DNA of 64,000 nt from Bacteroidales bacterium (GTDB taxonomy: Bacteria > Bacteroidota > Bacteroidia > Bacteroidales > Bacteroidaceae): assembly GCA_015060905.1 (NCBI GenBank), contig SUXQ01000011.1, forward strand, positions 1 through 64,000, read 5' to 3'. How positions within the stretch are numbered: position 1 is the first letter of the stretch; each line of letters opens with the position of its first letter. Both the position numbers and the translations under genes were made by a program. Below, piece by piece: positions 8,301-17,212 of this stretch. The notes under the pieces were generated by a model. The model saw only the letters and a program-made list of their open reading frames with translations, was not told the DNA's origin and made no database searches.

Positions 8301-10511
8301 TCAGTTCTTTAGATTTTCGAAGAAGAAGTTGGTTATCATTTCGAACATCTGACGGCGGGTGTTCGAGCCGTAATATATGCTGTGGTTGCTGTCGGGGTAT
8401 ATTGCAGTCTGGAACTGTTTGCCGGCTTGCGTCAGGGCATATATGTAACGTGTCATGTTGCGGAAGTGGACATTGTCGTCGGCTGTTCCGTGAATGAGCA
8501 GTAATTTTCCATGCAGTTTATCGACGTTTACTATTGCCGAGCCTTTGTCGTATCCATCCTTATTCTCTTTGGGTGTGCGCATGTATCGCTCGGTGTAAAC
8601 TGTGTCGTAGAATCGCCAGTCGGTGGGGGCGGCTATTGCTACGCCTGCCTTAAATACGGGTGTACCTTCGCTCATGGACATAAGGGTGTTGTATCCGCCG
8701 AAACTCCAGCCCCAGATTGCAATGTTTCCTTTGTCTACGTAGGGTAGTGTGCCCAGATATTTTGCCGCTTCCACTTGGTCTTTCGATTCGTATGTTCCGA
8801 GAGACATATATGTGCATTTGCCGAATTTTGTTCCGCGACCGGCCGTTCCGCGACCATCGACGCTAACCATTATGAATCCGTTGCTTGCCATATAGCTTTC
8901 AAAAAGTCCGCCGCCATATTGTCCTATTGCCCAACTGTCTTTTACTTTTTGTGAGTAGGGACCGCTATATTGGTGCATTATCACAGGGTATTTTTTGTTC
9001 TTGTCGAAATTGGCGGGCTTTATCATCCATCCGTAGAGTTTAACGCCGTCGCTCGTGGTGAAGGTGAAAATTTCCTTTTGTCCCATATTTATGTTTTCGA
9101 GATTTTCTACAAGCTCTTTGTTGTCGAGGATGGTGGCGAGTTTTTTGCCGTTATTGTCGTTTAGGGTTACAATGGGCGGGGTTGTGAGATTCTGATAGGT
9201 GTTTACAAAATATTTCATTCCTTTGCTGAAGGTTGTGCTGTTTGTGCCCTCCTTCTGTGTGATGCGTACTTTTTTGTTTTTCGCGTCAATTTTGTATGTT
9301 GCACTTTGTGTGGGGTTGCCTTCGTTGCTCGAATAGTAAAGGATGTTTTTTGCTTCGTCCCAACCGAGAAGGTCGCTTACGTCGTATTCTCCTTTTGTTA
9401 GTTGCTTGACAAGATTACCGCCGATGGTGTATAGGTACAGGTGGTTGTATCCGTCACGCTCGCTGGGCATGATGAAGTGATTCTTGTAGAATGCAAGCTG
9501 TTGATAGGTTGGCTCGTTGATATATTCGGGGCTTTCTTCGCGCAATATGCGTTTGCAGATTCCTGAGAGGGGGTTAGCTTGGAAAATGTCAAGCTGATTC
9601 TGGTGACGGTTAAGTGTCATTACCGCAAGAAAGTCGGGGTCTTGTGTGAATTCTATGCGGGGAATATAGTCTGTGCTGTCGATGGGCAGTGCCAGCTTGC
9701 GTGTGACGCGACTCTTTATGTCAAAGGTGTGTACGGTGACTGTCGAGTTTTGCGCTCCGGCTACGGGGTATTTGTAGCTGTATGGTTTTTTATAATCGTC
9801 ATATTCGTGGTTGCTTGCGTCTGTGGGGATGTACATGGGCATGTCGTAGTTCATTACTTTGCTCTCGTCGTAGCGTATGTAGGCCAACATTTTGCTGTCG
9901 GCGCTAAAGTCGAATGAACGGCTTGTGGCAAACTCTTCTTCGTAAACCCAATCGGGGATTCCGTTGATTATTTCGCCAAACTTTCCGTCTGTGGTTATTT
10001 GTGATTCGCTGCTGTTGAAGAGTAGCTTTACAAGATAGAGATTATTTTCGCGGGCGAAGGCTATCATTGTGCCGTCGGGCGAGAATATAGGCTCTTGCTG
10101 GGGACCATTCTCGGAGAGTGGTTGCAGTTTGTTGTTCTTGCGTGAGAATATGTGGTATTCGGCTGTGAATGAGCGACGGTAGATGTAGTTTGTACGTGTC
10201 TGTATGAGCATTCGCGCTTCGTCGGGCGAGAATTTAAAGCCGTCGATGCGTTTGAAATTACAGCCTCGGGCGGTGTTTATGTTGAAGATGGTGTCTGTCA
10301 CTTCTCCGCTCTTGAATGAGTAGCTTAGCACCATCTTGCGGTCGCTGCTCATCTTGGCAAAGTGCTCGCCGTCGTTCATGGGGTGTATGCCCGAGAAGCC
10401 TCTTGCGCTGTATGTGCCGTTTATTACTTCTTTAAGTTCAAGGTCTCGCTTGGTTGCGTAGCTTGTTGCTATTGCCGCGAATGATAATAAAATGAGTAGT
10501 GTCTTTTTCAT
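8301..10511 (-). CDS. Dipeptidyl peptidase IV (S9 family)
   Basis: Exported serine exopeptidase releasing X-Pro or X-Ala dipeptides. 736 residues: signal peptide (MKKTLLILLSFAAIATSYA), eight-bladed propeller (about 40-480, with the DPP IV Glu motif in WVYEEEFATS), and an alpha/beta-hydrolase domain. The catalytic triad follows the human enzyme order: Ser603 in GWSFGG, Asp678 in HGTADDN, His710 in DSNHS. Monocistronic by context, with terminators on both sides of the neighbouring units. With the S9 peptidase at 18.6 kb and the POT transporter at 48.7 kb it fits a peptide-scavenging lifestyle. Confidence 0.95.
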   Translation of the reverse strand: MKKTLLILLSFAAIATSYATKRDLELKEVINGTYSARGFSGIHPMNDGEHFAKMSSDRKMVLSYSFKSGEVTDTIFNINTARGCNFKRIDGFKFSPDEARMLIQTRTNYIYRRSFTAEYHIFSRKNNKLQPLSENGPQQEPIFSPDGTMIAFARENNLYLVKLLFNSSESQITTDGKFGEIINGIPDWVYEEEFATSRSFDFSADSKMLAYIRYDESKVMNYDMPMYIPTDASNHEYDDYKKPYSYKYPVAGAQNSTVTVHTFDIKSRVTRKLALPIDSTDYIPRIEFTQDPDFLAVMTLNRHQNQLDIFQANPLSGICKRILREESPEYINEPTYQQLAFYKNHFIMPSERDGYNHLYLYTIGGNLVKQLTKGEYDVSDLLGWDEAKNILYYSSNEGNPTQSATYKIDAKNKKVRITQKEGTNSTTFSKGMKYFVNTYQNLTTPPIVTLNDNNGKKLATILDNKELVENLENINMGQKEIFTFTTSDGVKLYGWMIKPANFDKNKKYPVIMHQYSGPYSQKVKDSWAIGQYGGGLFESYMASNGFIMVSVDGRGTAGRGTKFGKCTYMSLGTYESKDQVEAAKYLGTLPYVDKGNIAIWGWSFGGYNTLMSMSEGTPVFKAGVAIAAPTDWRFYDTVYTERYMRTPKENKDGYDKGSAIVNVDKLHGKLLLIHGTADDNVHFRNMTRYIYALTQAGKQFQTAIYPDSNHSIYYGSNTRRQMFEMITNFFFENLKN

Positions 10512-10599
10512 TATTTATTTTGTTTTTCTTTTTTCTAAGATGCGAAGATACTACAAAGAAATGAAAGTATACACGTTTGGGGATAGATTATATAAAGAT

Positions 10600-10623
10600 A
10601 AACAACAAATTGCTTTGTTGTTT
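10600..10623 (-). terminator. Hairpin downstream of the FHA gene
   Basis: 10-base-pair perfect stem (10600-10609 with 10614-10623), loop TTGC, in the 164-base gap between the FHA gene stop and the DPP IV start. It lies about 50 bases past the FHA stop. Weak as a terminator because it is all A/C and G/T with no following U-run. Confidence 0.55.
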
Positions 10624-10675
10624 GGTGGGGTGTGCGTTGATGATGCAGGGTGAATATGGGGCGGTCGAAGGGGGG

Positions 10676-11173
10676 CTATTCCTCGCCTTCGGGTGTGTGC
10701 AATATTAGTGTTGTTGCGCCTAATGTGATTATTGCTCCGTCCTCTATGCGCAGTCTTTCTTTGTTGCCTAATATGCGGTTCATCACAAATGTGCCTGTGA
10801 TGCTGCTGTTGTCGCGTATGGTGTATACGAGTGAGCCGAAGGCGTCGCGCTTGACGTTTATTATGCAGTGGCGGCGGTCCATGCTGCGGTCTTTGGTCTC
10901 TATGGGAAGGGTAATTTCGGTACCTTTGTTGTAGCGGCCTATCATATTGTCGCCTTCTTTTAGATTGAGCGTCTGTTTAAAGCCGAAGCAATTCTCGACA
11001 ACGACTATGTGTCCCAGATTTTCTTCAACCTCTTCGATGTTGTTCTCTCCCACTCTTATGGTGAAACTTTTTCTGCATCCTTCACATTCAAATACAACGG
11101 CTTGACCTATGGGATAATCGCTGGCGTCGAATACTATAGGGTGGTCACATTTTGGACATATTACTCTTTTCAT
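10676..11173 (-). CDS. Zinc-ribbon plus FHA-domain protein
   Basis: 165 residues. Residues 1-40 form a small zinc ribbon (CPKCDHPIVF and CEGCRKSF, two CxxC). Residues about 70-160 form an FHA phosphothreonine-binding domain, with GRYNKGTEITLP, DRRHCIINV and a final LGATTLIL strand. FHA proteins read Ser/Thr phosphorylation; no kinase gene is in the window. It lies 14 bases behind the HU/SPOR gene, so the two form an operon. Confidence 0.85.
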   Translation of the reverse strand: MKRVICPKCDHPIVFDASDYPIGQAVVFECEGCRKSFTIRVGENNIEEVEENLGHIVVVENCFGFKQTLNLKEGDNMIGRYNKGTEITLPIETKDRSMDRRHCIINVKRDAFGSLVYTIRDNSSITGTFVMNRILGNKERLRIEDGAIITLGATTLILHTPEGEE

Positions 11174-11187
11174 GTGTGGGAGTTGCT

Positions 11188-12183
11188 TTATTGATGTTTA
11201 AAAATCCATGCATCGGGGAATGTTGCCTGAATGCTTGATAGTGAGGATTGTGCTTCTGCTTGTGTATCGTAGCTGCCTGCCGATATGCGGAAACGGCCGT
11301 TGCTTTTTACTTTTGTATAGCCGAACTGTGCTTTTGATGTTAGTTCTTTTATTGCAAGGTCGGCGTTTGTTTCGGTGGGACTGCTTGCTACTATTATGTG
11401 GTATTTTGTTGCAGGTGCAATCTCCGGCTGGTTATCCGACTGGCTTTCTGTCGGTGTTTCAACAACTTCGGTGGTTGCCGCGGTGGTTGTTGCAGTCTCT
11501 TGTTTTACTGATTCTTCTATGGGGCATATTTCGCAAGTGCTTTTTGTCACTGCTGCGGGTGCAGGTGCGCTTACTTGCTGCATCATGGATATTTGTTCGG
11601 GTGATGCGAAATTTCCAAGCGAGGCTTTTGTGTCGTTCTTGAATGTGTGCTCGCTCAGCGGGGTTACAAATATGAACATGATGATGATGGCCGCTGCCGC
11701 TGCTATATATTGCGATACGCGGTGACGGTTTATTTTTATTGTAATTGTGGGCTCCTCTTTATGTGAGAGCATGGGGATGGGAAGGGGTATCATTCCGTAG
11801 TTGTCGGGGTCGTCGATGCAGTTCTCTGCCGGCTCGAATGAAATTGTTCCCTCGATATTCATTGATAGTACTCCCAATTCTCCGAAGTATAGCTGCCCTT
11901 TACGCGATAGACGTTTTTTCAGTTTCTTTACGTCGTCTTTCATCAGGATGGCTGCCTGATTGTAGGAAATGCCATACTGCTGCATGTAAGCTGTGGTCAA
12001 GAGGGCGTCCTCCATTGTTATCTGTGGATTAAAGCCCAAAGTGCGACGCGGGGGCATATATATCTGCTCATCGGCATTGTAATGTGCCGGAATACGCTGT
12101 GACAGAAATGCTCCGAAGCCCGGTATTATGACGCAGTCGTGACCGGCTATCAGTCGTGAAATATGTTTGTCTATACTTATCAT
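11188..12183 (-). CDS. Membrane-anchored HU-CCDC81 plus SPOR-domain protein
   Basis: 331 residues with three parts. Residues 1-115 resemble the paired HU-like (CCDC81-type) domains of Bacteroidota (IPGFGAFLSQRIPAHY, then LGFNPQITMEDALL and KGQLYFGELGVLS). A single membrane helix lies near 155-175 (YIAAAAAIIIMFIFVTPL). After a Thr/Glu-rich linker the last ~75 residues are a SPOR domain (KYHIIVASSPTETNADLAIK ... ISAGSYDTQAEAQSSL), which binds denuded peptidoglycan at division sites. The topology implies an inside HU domain and an outside SPOR domain. Known for family architecture; a role in linking chromosome or cytoskeleton to the septum is inference. Confidence 0.86.
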   Translation of the reverse strand: MISIDKHISRLIAGHDCVIIPGFGAFLSQRIPAHYNADEQIYMPPRRTLGFNPQITMEDALLTTAYMQQYGISYNQAAILMKDDVKKLKKRLSRKGQLYFGELGVLSMNIEGTISFEPAENCIDDPDNYGMIPLPIPMLSHKEEPTITIKINRHRVSQYIAAAAAIIIMFIFVTPLSEHTFKNDTKASLGNFASPEQISMMQQVSAPAPAAVTKSTCEICPIEESVKQETATTTAATTEVVETPTESQSDNQPEIAPATKYHIIVASSPTETNADLAIKELTSKAQFGYTKVKSNGRFRISAGSYDTQAEAQSSLSSIQATFPDAWIFKHQ

Positions 12184-12262
12184 CGGAGCAAAATTAATTA
12201 TTTTTTCTGTATTTACAGCATTTATTTTCTACTTTTTGCTTTTTGTGCTGTTGTTTTTTCAA

Positions 12263-12312
12263 AATATAAATAATAGAGCATGGGAGTTTTCCCATGCTCT
12301 ATTATTTATATT
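12263..12312 (-). terminator. Terminator after the envelope lipoprotein/OMP operon
   Basis: Perfect 23-base-pair stem (12263-12285 with 12290-12312), GTTT loop, A-rich and T-rich ends. It ends four bases before the stop codon of the OMP gene and would also stop any transcription from the other side. Confidence 0.92.
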
Positions 12313-12315
12313 TAT

Positions 12316-12936
12316 TTAGAATGCAATACCCAATCGGAATCCAATGTTGTTGAGTGTACTTTGTTTGTAGCTCATTATGTTGCATTTGTTGGTTGCGAAA
12401 CTGTAATAGAGTGCCATGTGAAAGCCTACTCCGTTGGCCCAGGGGTAGTAGTTGAAGCCTACTTCGGGGGACATATAGAAGCCCCATCGGTCTTGACTTT
12501 TTTCGAAAATGTAATAATAGTTGTTGAATTCCGAATAGCACATTCCTAATTTCATTCCTACGTATGGTTGAAAATCGGCCTCCATGATGCGGTAACGCAT
12601 GGCAACTCCGAATGGCAGGGTGAACATCTGGTGCTGCTGGCGGCTGCTCATGCTCAGTGTTTCGCCCAGCGATATTGTGCGGCGCGAGAAATATTCGTTG
12701 TTTGTATGAAAGTTAAGGAAGGCTCCCAGCGAAAAATCTTTGGTAATGTAATATCCGCCTTCGAAGTTCATACCCCATCCGCTGGCTCCGTTTGAGAATT
12801 CGTTTCCTAAGGGAATGTTGAACTGCCAATCGACATTGAAATAGCTGTTGAGTGATGCTTGGGCTTTGCCGGTAGAGGGGTAGACTGCTGCTATCAGCAG
12901 TATTGCTCCAAACAATATTTTTCTGATAGTTTTCAT
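12316..12936 (-). CDS. Outer-membrane beta-barrel protein
   Basis: 206 residues with signal peptide (KILFGAILLIAAVYPSTGKA) and alternating aromatic/hydrophobic strands ending in GFRLGIAF with a terminal Phe, the usual outer-membrane insertion signal. Matches the small OMP beta-brl type family by general appearance (GWGMNFEGGYYITKDFSLGA). Function unknown. Last of three closely spaced minus-strand envelope genes (32-base gap). Confidence 0.8.
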   Translation of the reverse strand: MKTIRKILFGAILLIAAVYPSTGKAQASLNSYFNVDWQFNIPLGNEFSNGASGWGMNFEGGYYITKDFSLGAFLNFHTNNEYFSRRTISLGETLSMSSRQQHQMFTLPFGVAMRYRIMEADFQPYVGMKLGMCYSEFNNYYYIFEKSQDRWGFYMSPEVGFNYYPWANGVGFHMALYYSFATNKCNIMSYKQSTLNNIGFRLGIAF

Positions 12937-12968
12937 GCTGTATCTTTTTTAAGTTGTTATTTTTATGG

Positions 12969-13589
12969 TTATTTTGATAGGTACGACGATTGCGAGAATG
13001 CTTGGTTTATTCCGTCAATGGTCTTGCTCATGCTCAAGGAGTTACCGCTGAGAAGGCCGCAGATGTATGCGTTCCAGATGACTGTCAATTTATCTGTGTC
13101 GACAGTGCGGCTGTTCATATTTACTAATTCTCCGATTATTGAGCCGGTGCTGAAATTGTATGGCACGTAGAATGGATAGTACCATCCGTAGCTGTTCCAA
13201 TTCCAATAGCCGGGGTAACTGTTCCACCAGGGGTTCCCGTTTATATAATCGTAATAATAATAGGTGGTACTTACGTAGCTTAGTTGCAGGATTGCATCGG
13301 CTTCTTCGGGAATTTCAACCTCGGTGTAACCATAATCTATCATGTTTTGACGAAATTCGTCGATGATTTTCTGTGACGAGGTGTTGTTCCAATAATTTGG
13401 GGTATTCTGATTGCTTATCAGTAATATGCTGTCTATTGCATAAAATGTGTTTATGCTCGAATAGTCGGCATTTTTATCGTAATTGGTGTATACGAGGTAA
13501 TCGTCGTCGAGCTTGTCTGTATCGGGGTTTTGCTCACATGCAGCTAACATTAGTGTGAGCAGTGGTAATAATAGCAATTTGTTTCTCAT
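12969..13589 (-). CDS. DUF4136-type lipoprotein
   Basis: 206 residues. Lipobox LMLAAC (Cys18) then a mature domain with features of DUF4136 (VYTNYDKNADYSSINTFY, then ADAILQLSYVSTTYYYYD) and a very Tyr/Trp/Asn-rich middle stretch. Probably an outer-membrane-attached periplasmic protein; function not known. It lies 24 bases after the NlpE-like gene and 32 bases before the beta-barrel gene. Confidence 0.78.
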   Translation of the reverse strand: MRNKLLLLPLLTLMLAACEQNPDTDKLDDDYLVYTNYDKNADYSSINTFYAIDSILLISNQNTPNYWNNTSSQKIIDEFRQNMIDYGYTEVEIPEEADAILQLSYVSTTYYYYDYINGNPWWNSYPGYWNWNSYGWYYPFYVPYNFSTGSIIGELVNMNSRTVDTDKLTVIWNAYICGLLSGNSLSMSKTIDGINQAFSQSSYLSK

Positions 13590-13613
13590 GATTGTAAATT
13601 TTAGGTTGTTTGA

Positions 13614-14105
13614 TTATTTTTTGCGAATGAGTTTATGCTTGGGATCTTTCGATGCGGGTTGCATGTTTTTATTGATTTTTACAAGTGCACTGTCGCCCTT
13701 TGCCATCAGATGTATGGGCGGGTTGTTGTTGGCCGAGATTAGTTGGTAAATGACGATGGTGCTGTCGTTGGGTGTGCCTATAATGACAATGCTTTCTCCG
13801 TTGTCCTGCTGTTTTATGGTTGTTGTGTCGCTTGTAACGGTCGAAAGGATTGTATAGGTTCCATTCTCGTCCCATCCGAGGCTTTTTATTGTAAGGGTGT
13901 AGTCGGCAATGGTGCCATTGTCCATGGGCATCAGTCCCTCGTAGACGAATGTTTGAAGGTCGGCTACGGTTGAGTCGTTGGGCATGAAGATGCTGTCTGT
14001 CTCTGTCTCAAGAACAATTCCTTGTTGTTTGTTATTGCTGCAAGAACCACACGAGGTTATCAGCAGTGACGTTGCTGCAAATGCTAAAAAAATACTTTTT
14101 TTCAT
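13614..14105 (-). CDS. NlpE-like lipoprotein
   Basis: 163 residues. Lipobox LLITSC (Cys19). The segment FVYEGLMPMDNGTIADYTLT matches the N-terminal NlpE/copper-resistance domain pattern (Y-x-G-x-x-P followed by hydrophobic strands). In Enterobacteria NlpE signals envelope and adhesion stress; here only the fold can be claimed. First gene of the three-gene envelope cluster. Confidence 0.72.
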   Translation of the reverse strand: MKKSIFLAFAATSLLITSCGSCSNNKQQGIVLETETDSIFMPNDSTVADLQTFVYEGLMPMDNGTIADYTLTIKSLGWDENGTYTILSTVTSDTTTIKQQDNGESIVIIGTPNDSTIVIYQLISANNNPPIHLMAKGDSALVKINKNMQPASKDPKHKLIRKK

Positions 14106-14230
14106 TTTACTTATAATTTTTAGGTTATATGCAAAATAAACGTTGTGTGGGGGCTTGGGGTTTGAACAGGGTTATTAATAATGAGAAAAAAATGTTTCTC
14201 TGCGTTAAAATGTGATCGGGGCGGGGATAA

Positions 14231-14274
14231 AACAATAAAGACTGTCTCAATAAAATGAAACAGTCTTTATTGTT
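14231..14274 (-). terminator. Terminator after the S41-like gene
   Basis: 15-base-pair stem (14231-14245 with 14260-14274), extendable inward with one mismatch, T-rich end. It lies 24 bases past the S41-like stop. The remainder of 14106-14230 shows nothing recognisable. Confidence 0.85.
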
Positions 14275-14297
14275 GTTTGTCCGGTAGTTTCCGGTGT

Positions 14298-15608
14298 TTA
14301 TCGGCTTATGCTTTTGTTGTATGCGGGTGTGTGTTTGTGTGTAGCTTTTGCTTTTATATTTGTTTCGGCTTGCGGGAATGTGCCGTTTACAATATAATAT
14401 ATGGTGTTGTATAGTAGATATTCTTGTGTGCTTCCGAGCTTGTGGATATTATATAGGTCGTCAAGCTCGTTTATTGTGTGGTTGGGGGTAATGCCATAGG
14501 GGTACATGCTTTCTCCTTCGCCATTATCGATAAATGCTGTTGCCGGGGTTATTGCGAAATTGTATGGCGACTCGATTTTTTGTGTTGTTATATTTTCGCC
14601 GACTGTTTTTTCGCCTATCACTATTGCGTTGTTGTAGCCGAGTGTATTTTGCAGTGCGCTGATGAGTACTTCGGCTGCTCCTTGGGTTGTTGTACCGCTT
14701 ATTATGTATAATTTATTTAATGATAAGGTGTTTGCTGCTGTGTATTTGTAGGTTGTATCTTGTTCGCTGTTTGTGCTGTTGTGTGTGAGTTTGCAGATGG
14801 TTTTTCCTGTGTTTTCCGGGGCGACTATCATGCTTGCTAATTCCGAGACGACAGAGATACTGCCTCCGTTGTTGTAACGTAGGTCTAATATTAGTTCGGT
14901 TATATTCTGTTGCTTGAATTTCTCGATGGTTGATAATGTTTTTTCTTTACTATCTTGTGAAAAACTGTTATATACTATGTAACCTATTTTGTGGTCGCGT
15001 TGAGTGTAGATGGTGTCAAGGCAGAGGTCGCACGAGGATAGGGGGGTGGCTGTGTCTATTTGCAGTGTGTCAGCATCCATCCACGTGTACTCCATATTCT
15101 CCTCGTCGAGTATTATTTTGCTTGTGTAGAGGGTTGTTGCTTCGCCTCTTTCGAGGTATCCGTAATTACTCGAACTTATACTGTTTTTTCCTACTTGTGT
15201 TATCCAATTTCCGCGTTTAAGGCCTGCGCGCTCGGCAGGTGACCCCGGCTCGACAAATAGTACAAGGGCATAATATTTGCTTTTTTGTTTATTCAACGGG
15301 TCGCGTAGAATTGTGAAGTTTATTCCGTAACTTGTGTTTGTGGCACTATCGGCAAAGTGAGAGTATTTGTCTCCTTTGTCTAATAGTGATTTGAAAAATA
15401 CTTCTCTTTTTGAAAAGAATGATTGACGGTTGGGCTCTTTTATTGAGTCGTTCCACAAATAAACCTCTTGCATTTTTTGGAATATCCATTGGTTTTCTTG
15501 CGTAAGTTCAAGATACTCGTAAGTCCTATCTTCGCCACAGCCAATCAGACACATTGTTGCAATTAACAAGTATGCTATAATGTTGTATTTCATCTTATTT
15601 TGTTTCAT
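14298..15608 (-). CDS. S41 (C-terminal processing peptidase) family lipoprotein, catalytic residues not conserved
   Basis: 436 residues from 15608; the internal start at 15593 (MKYNIIAYLL) is equally likely because the promoter puts the transcript start near 15616. Lipobox CLIGC. PDZ domain about 105-185 (SPAERAGLKRGNWITQVG) followed by the S41 core (LILDLRYNNGGSISVVSELA). In active family members the nucleophile lies in T-A-S-A-S-E and the Lys in GxxTxGK. Here the matching places read TQGAAE (Gly for Ser, confirmed as GGA) and GEKTVGEN (Glu for Lys, confirmed as GAA). It may therefore be a non-catalytic scaffold or belong to a variant subfamily. Flanked by its own promoter and terminator. 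Confidence 0.85.
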   Translation of the reverse strand: MKQNKMKYNIIAYLLIATMCLIGCGEDRTYEYLELTQENQWIFQKMQEVYLWNDSIKEPNRQSFFSKREVFFKSLLDKGDKYSHFADSATNTSYGINFTILRDPLNKQKSKYYALVLFVEPGSPAERAGLKRGNWITQVGKNSISSSNYGYLERGEATTLYTSKIILDEENMEYTWMDADTLQIDTATPLSSCDLCLDTIYTQRDHKIGYIVYNSFSQDSKEKTLSTIEKFKQQNITELILDLRYNNGGSISVVSELASMIVAPENTGKTICKLTHNSTNSEQDTTYKYTAANTLSLNKLYIISGTTTQGAAEVLISALQNTLGYNNAIVIGEKTVGENITTQKIESPYNFAITPATAFIDNGEGESMYPYGITPNHTINELDDLYNIHKLGSTQEYLLYNTIYYIVNGTFPQAETNIKAKATHKHTPAYNKSISR

Positions 15609-15622
15609 GGGTGTTTAGTTTG

Positions 15623-15652
15623 CAAAAGTACGTCTTTTTCGACCTTTTACAA
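15623..15652 (-). promoter_or_regulatory. Promoter of the S41-like gene
   Basis: Minus strand: TTG (15650-15652), 19-base spacer, TACTTTTG (15623-15630). Both elements match the Bacteroides consensus. Confidence 0.78.
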
Positions 15653-15768
15653 ACATTTTTTACTAAATTTATTTTTCTGTTTATTGTGATTATATTTCTT
15701 CTTTTACATTTTATGATATTTGTTTGAATTTTTGTATGTATTTTGTTATTCTGTTATTTTATTTTTTG

Positions 15769-15776
15769 TAATTTTG
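15769..15776 (+). promoter_or_regulatory. Possible -7 element (TAATTTTG) of a long nagA leader
   Basis: TAATTTTG fits TAnnTTTG, but the nearest upstream TTG is 23 bases away, so support is partial. If used, nagA would have a ~190-base leader (15783-15972). That leader holds short G/C-richer segments around 15880-15910 in an AT-rich background; no known riboswitch was recognised. Nothing else is seen in 15653-15972. Confidence 0.4.
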
Positions 15777-15972
15777 CCTTCAAAGGCGAAAATTTACTGT
15801 ACTTACTGTAAAATATCGAAGCAAACTTTTTATTTTGTTTGTTCGTGTATTTGTGAAAAATACGAGTTTTATACTTGCGCAGTAGTATGGATGCCGGCAA
15901 GGGGAATATAGCTTTTTTCTTGTGTAACAACGGATAAGGTTGTATGTGAATATGAAAAACAATACAAAATAT

Positions 15973-17136
15973 ATGCTGACACAAATTATAAATGCAAAGA
16001 TTCTTACTCCACAGGGGTGGTTGAAGGATGGCTCTGTCATTATCAGAGACAATAAAATTCTCGAGGTTACAAACTGCGACCTTGCAGTTGTCGGTGCCGA
16101 ACTTTTCGATGCAAAGGGCATGTGCGTTGTGCCCGGAGGTGTTGAGATTCATGCTCACGGTGGTGGCGGGCGAGATTTTATGGAGGGTAGCGAGGATGCT
16201 TTCCGTACAGCGGTTGCTGCGCACATGAAGTATGGTACAACCAGCTTTTTCCCGACACTCTCTTCATCGACAATCCCCATGATAGAGGCTGCTGCCGAAA
16301 CTTGTACTAAATTGATGAACGAGCCTGACAGTCCCATTTTGGGATTGCACCTCGAGGGACACTATCTTAATATGAAGATGGCCGGTGGACAAATGCCCGA
16401 GAATATCAAGAATCCCGACCCTATGGAGTATATTCCTCTTGTGGAAAAATGGGGGTGTATCAAACGTTGGGACGCTGCGCCCGAACTTCCCGGTGCAATG
16501 CAGTTTGGAAAATATATAACCGCTAAAGGTATTCTTGCATCTGTTGCGCACACTCAGGCCGAGTATGATGATATTCATGTTGGTTACGCCAACGGCTTTA
16601 CACATGCGACACACTTCTACAATGCAATGCCCGGATTCCACAAACGCCGCGAGTATAAATACGAGGGAACGGTGGAGAGTATATATTTGCACGATGATAT
16701 GACAGTAGAGGTTGTTGCCGACGGTATTCACGTTCCGCCCACAATTTTGCGATTAATATATAAGATTAAGGGTGTCGAGCGTGCGTGTGTCATTACCGAT
16801 GCTCTTGCTTGTGCAGCGAGTGACAGCTCTGTGGCGTTCGACCCGCGTGTAATCATCGAGGATGGCGTTTGCAAACTAGCCGACCGTTCGGCTCTTGCAG
16901 GCAGTGTGGCTACTATGGACCGCCTCATTCGCACATTGGTGCAGAAGGCCGAAATTCCACTCGAGGATGCTGTGCGTATGGCGTCGGAAACTCCTGCCAA
17001 GATTATGAATGTGTACGATCGTAAAGGCTCGTTGCAGAAAGATAAAGACGCTGATATTCTTATTCTTGATGATGACTTGAATATTCGTGCCGTTTGGGCT
17101 ATGGGTAAGCTTGTGGAAGGAACTTACTCTTTATAA
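15973..17136 (+). CDS. nagA: N-acetylglucosamine-6-phosphate deacetylase
   Basis: Amidohydrolase that converts GlcNAc-6-P to glucosamine-6-P and acetate in amino-sugar use and cell-wall recycling. 387 residues from 15973. Motifs: VVPGGVEIHAHGGGGRDFME (metal-binding HxH region), GLHLEGHYLN (Glu ligand), VAHTQAEYDD and FTHATHFYNAMPG (His ligands), VITDALACAA (catalytic Asp), and a C-terminal DADILILDDDL strand. Homology starts at MLTQIINAKILTPQGW, so 15973 is preferred over in-frame ATGs at 15940 and 15952. No nagB is adjacent. Terminator follows. Confidence 0.95.
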   Translation: MLTQIINAKILTPQGWLKDGSVIIRDNKILEVTNCDLAVVGAELFDAKGMCVVPGGVEIHAHGGGGRDFMEGSEDAFRTAVAAHMKYGTTSFFPTLSSSTIPMIEAAAETCTKLMNEPDSPILGLHLEGHYLNMKMAGGQMPENIKNPDPMEYIPLVEKWGCIKRWDAAPELPGAMQFGKYITAKGILASVAHTQAEYDDIHVGYANGFTHATHFYNAMPGFHKRREYKYEGTVESIYLHDDMTVEVVADGIHVPPTILRLIYKIKGVERACVITDALACAASDSSVAFDPRVIIEDGVCKLADRSALAGSVATMDRLIRTLVQKAEIPLEDAVRMASETPAKIMNVYDRKGSLQKDKDADILILDDDLNIRAVWAMGKLVEGTYSL

Positions 17137-17150
17137 TTCTATAAGTGATA

Positions 17151-17201
17151 CAATAAAAAAGTGAGTGTCAATTTTTATTTTTGACACTCACTTTTTTATT
17201 G
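17151..17201. terminator. Bidirectional terminator, nagA / MFS gene
   Basis: 21-base-pair perfect stem (17151-17171 with 17181-17201), 9-base T-rich loop, between convergent genes. Confidence 0.92.
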
Positions 17202-17212
17202 TGCTGTATATT

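Noticed and set aside
15754-16224. 156-codon minus-strand frame across the nagA leader and start
   Set aside because: No motif or promoter; low-complexity; nagA homology is clear on the other strand.
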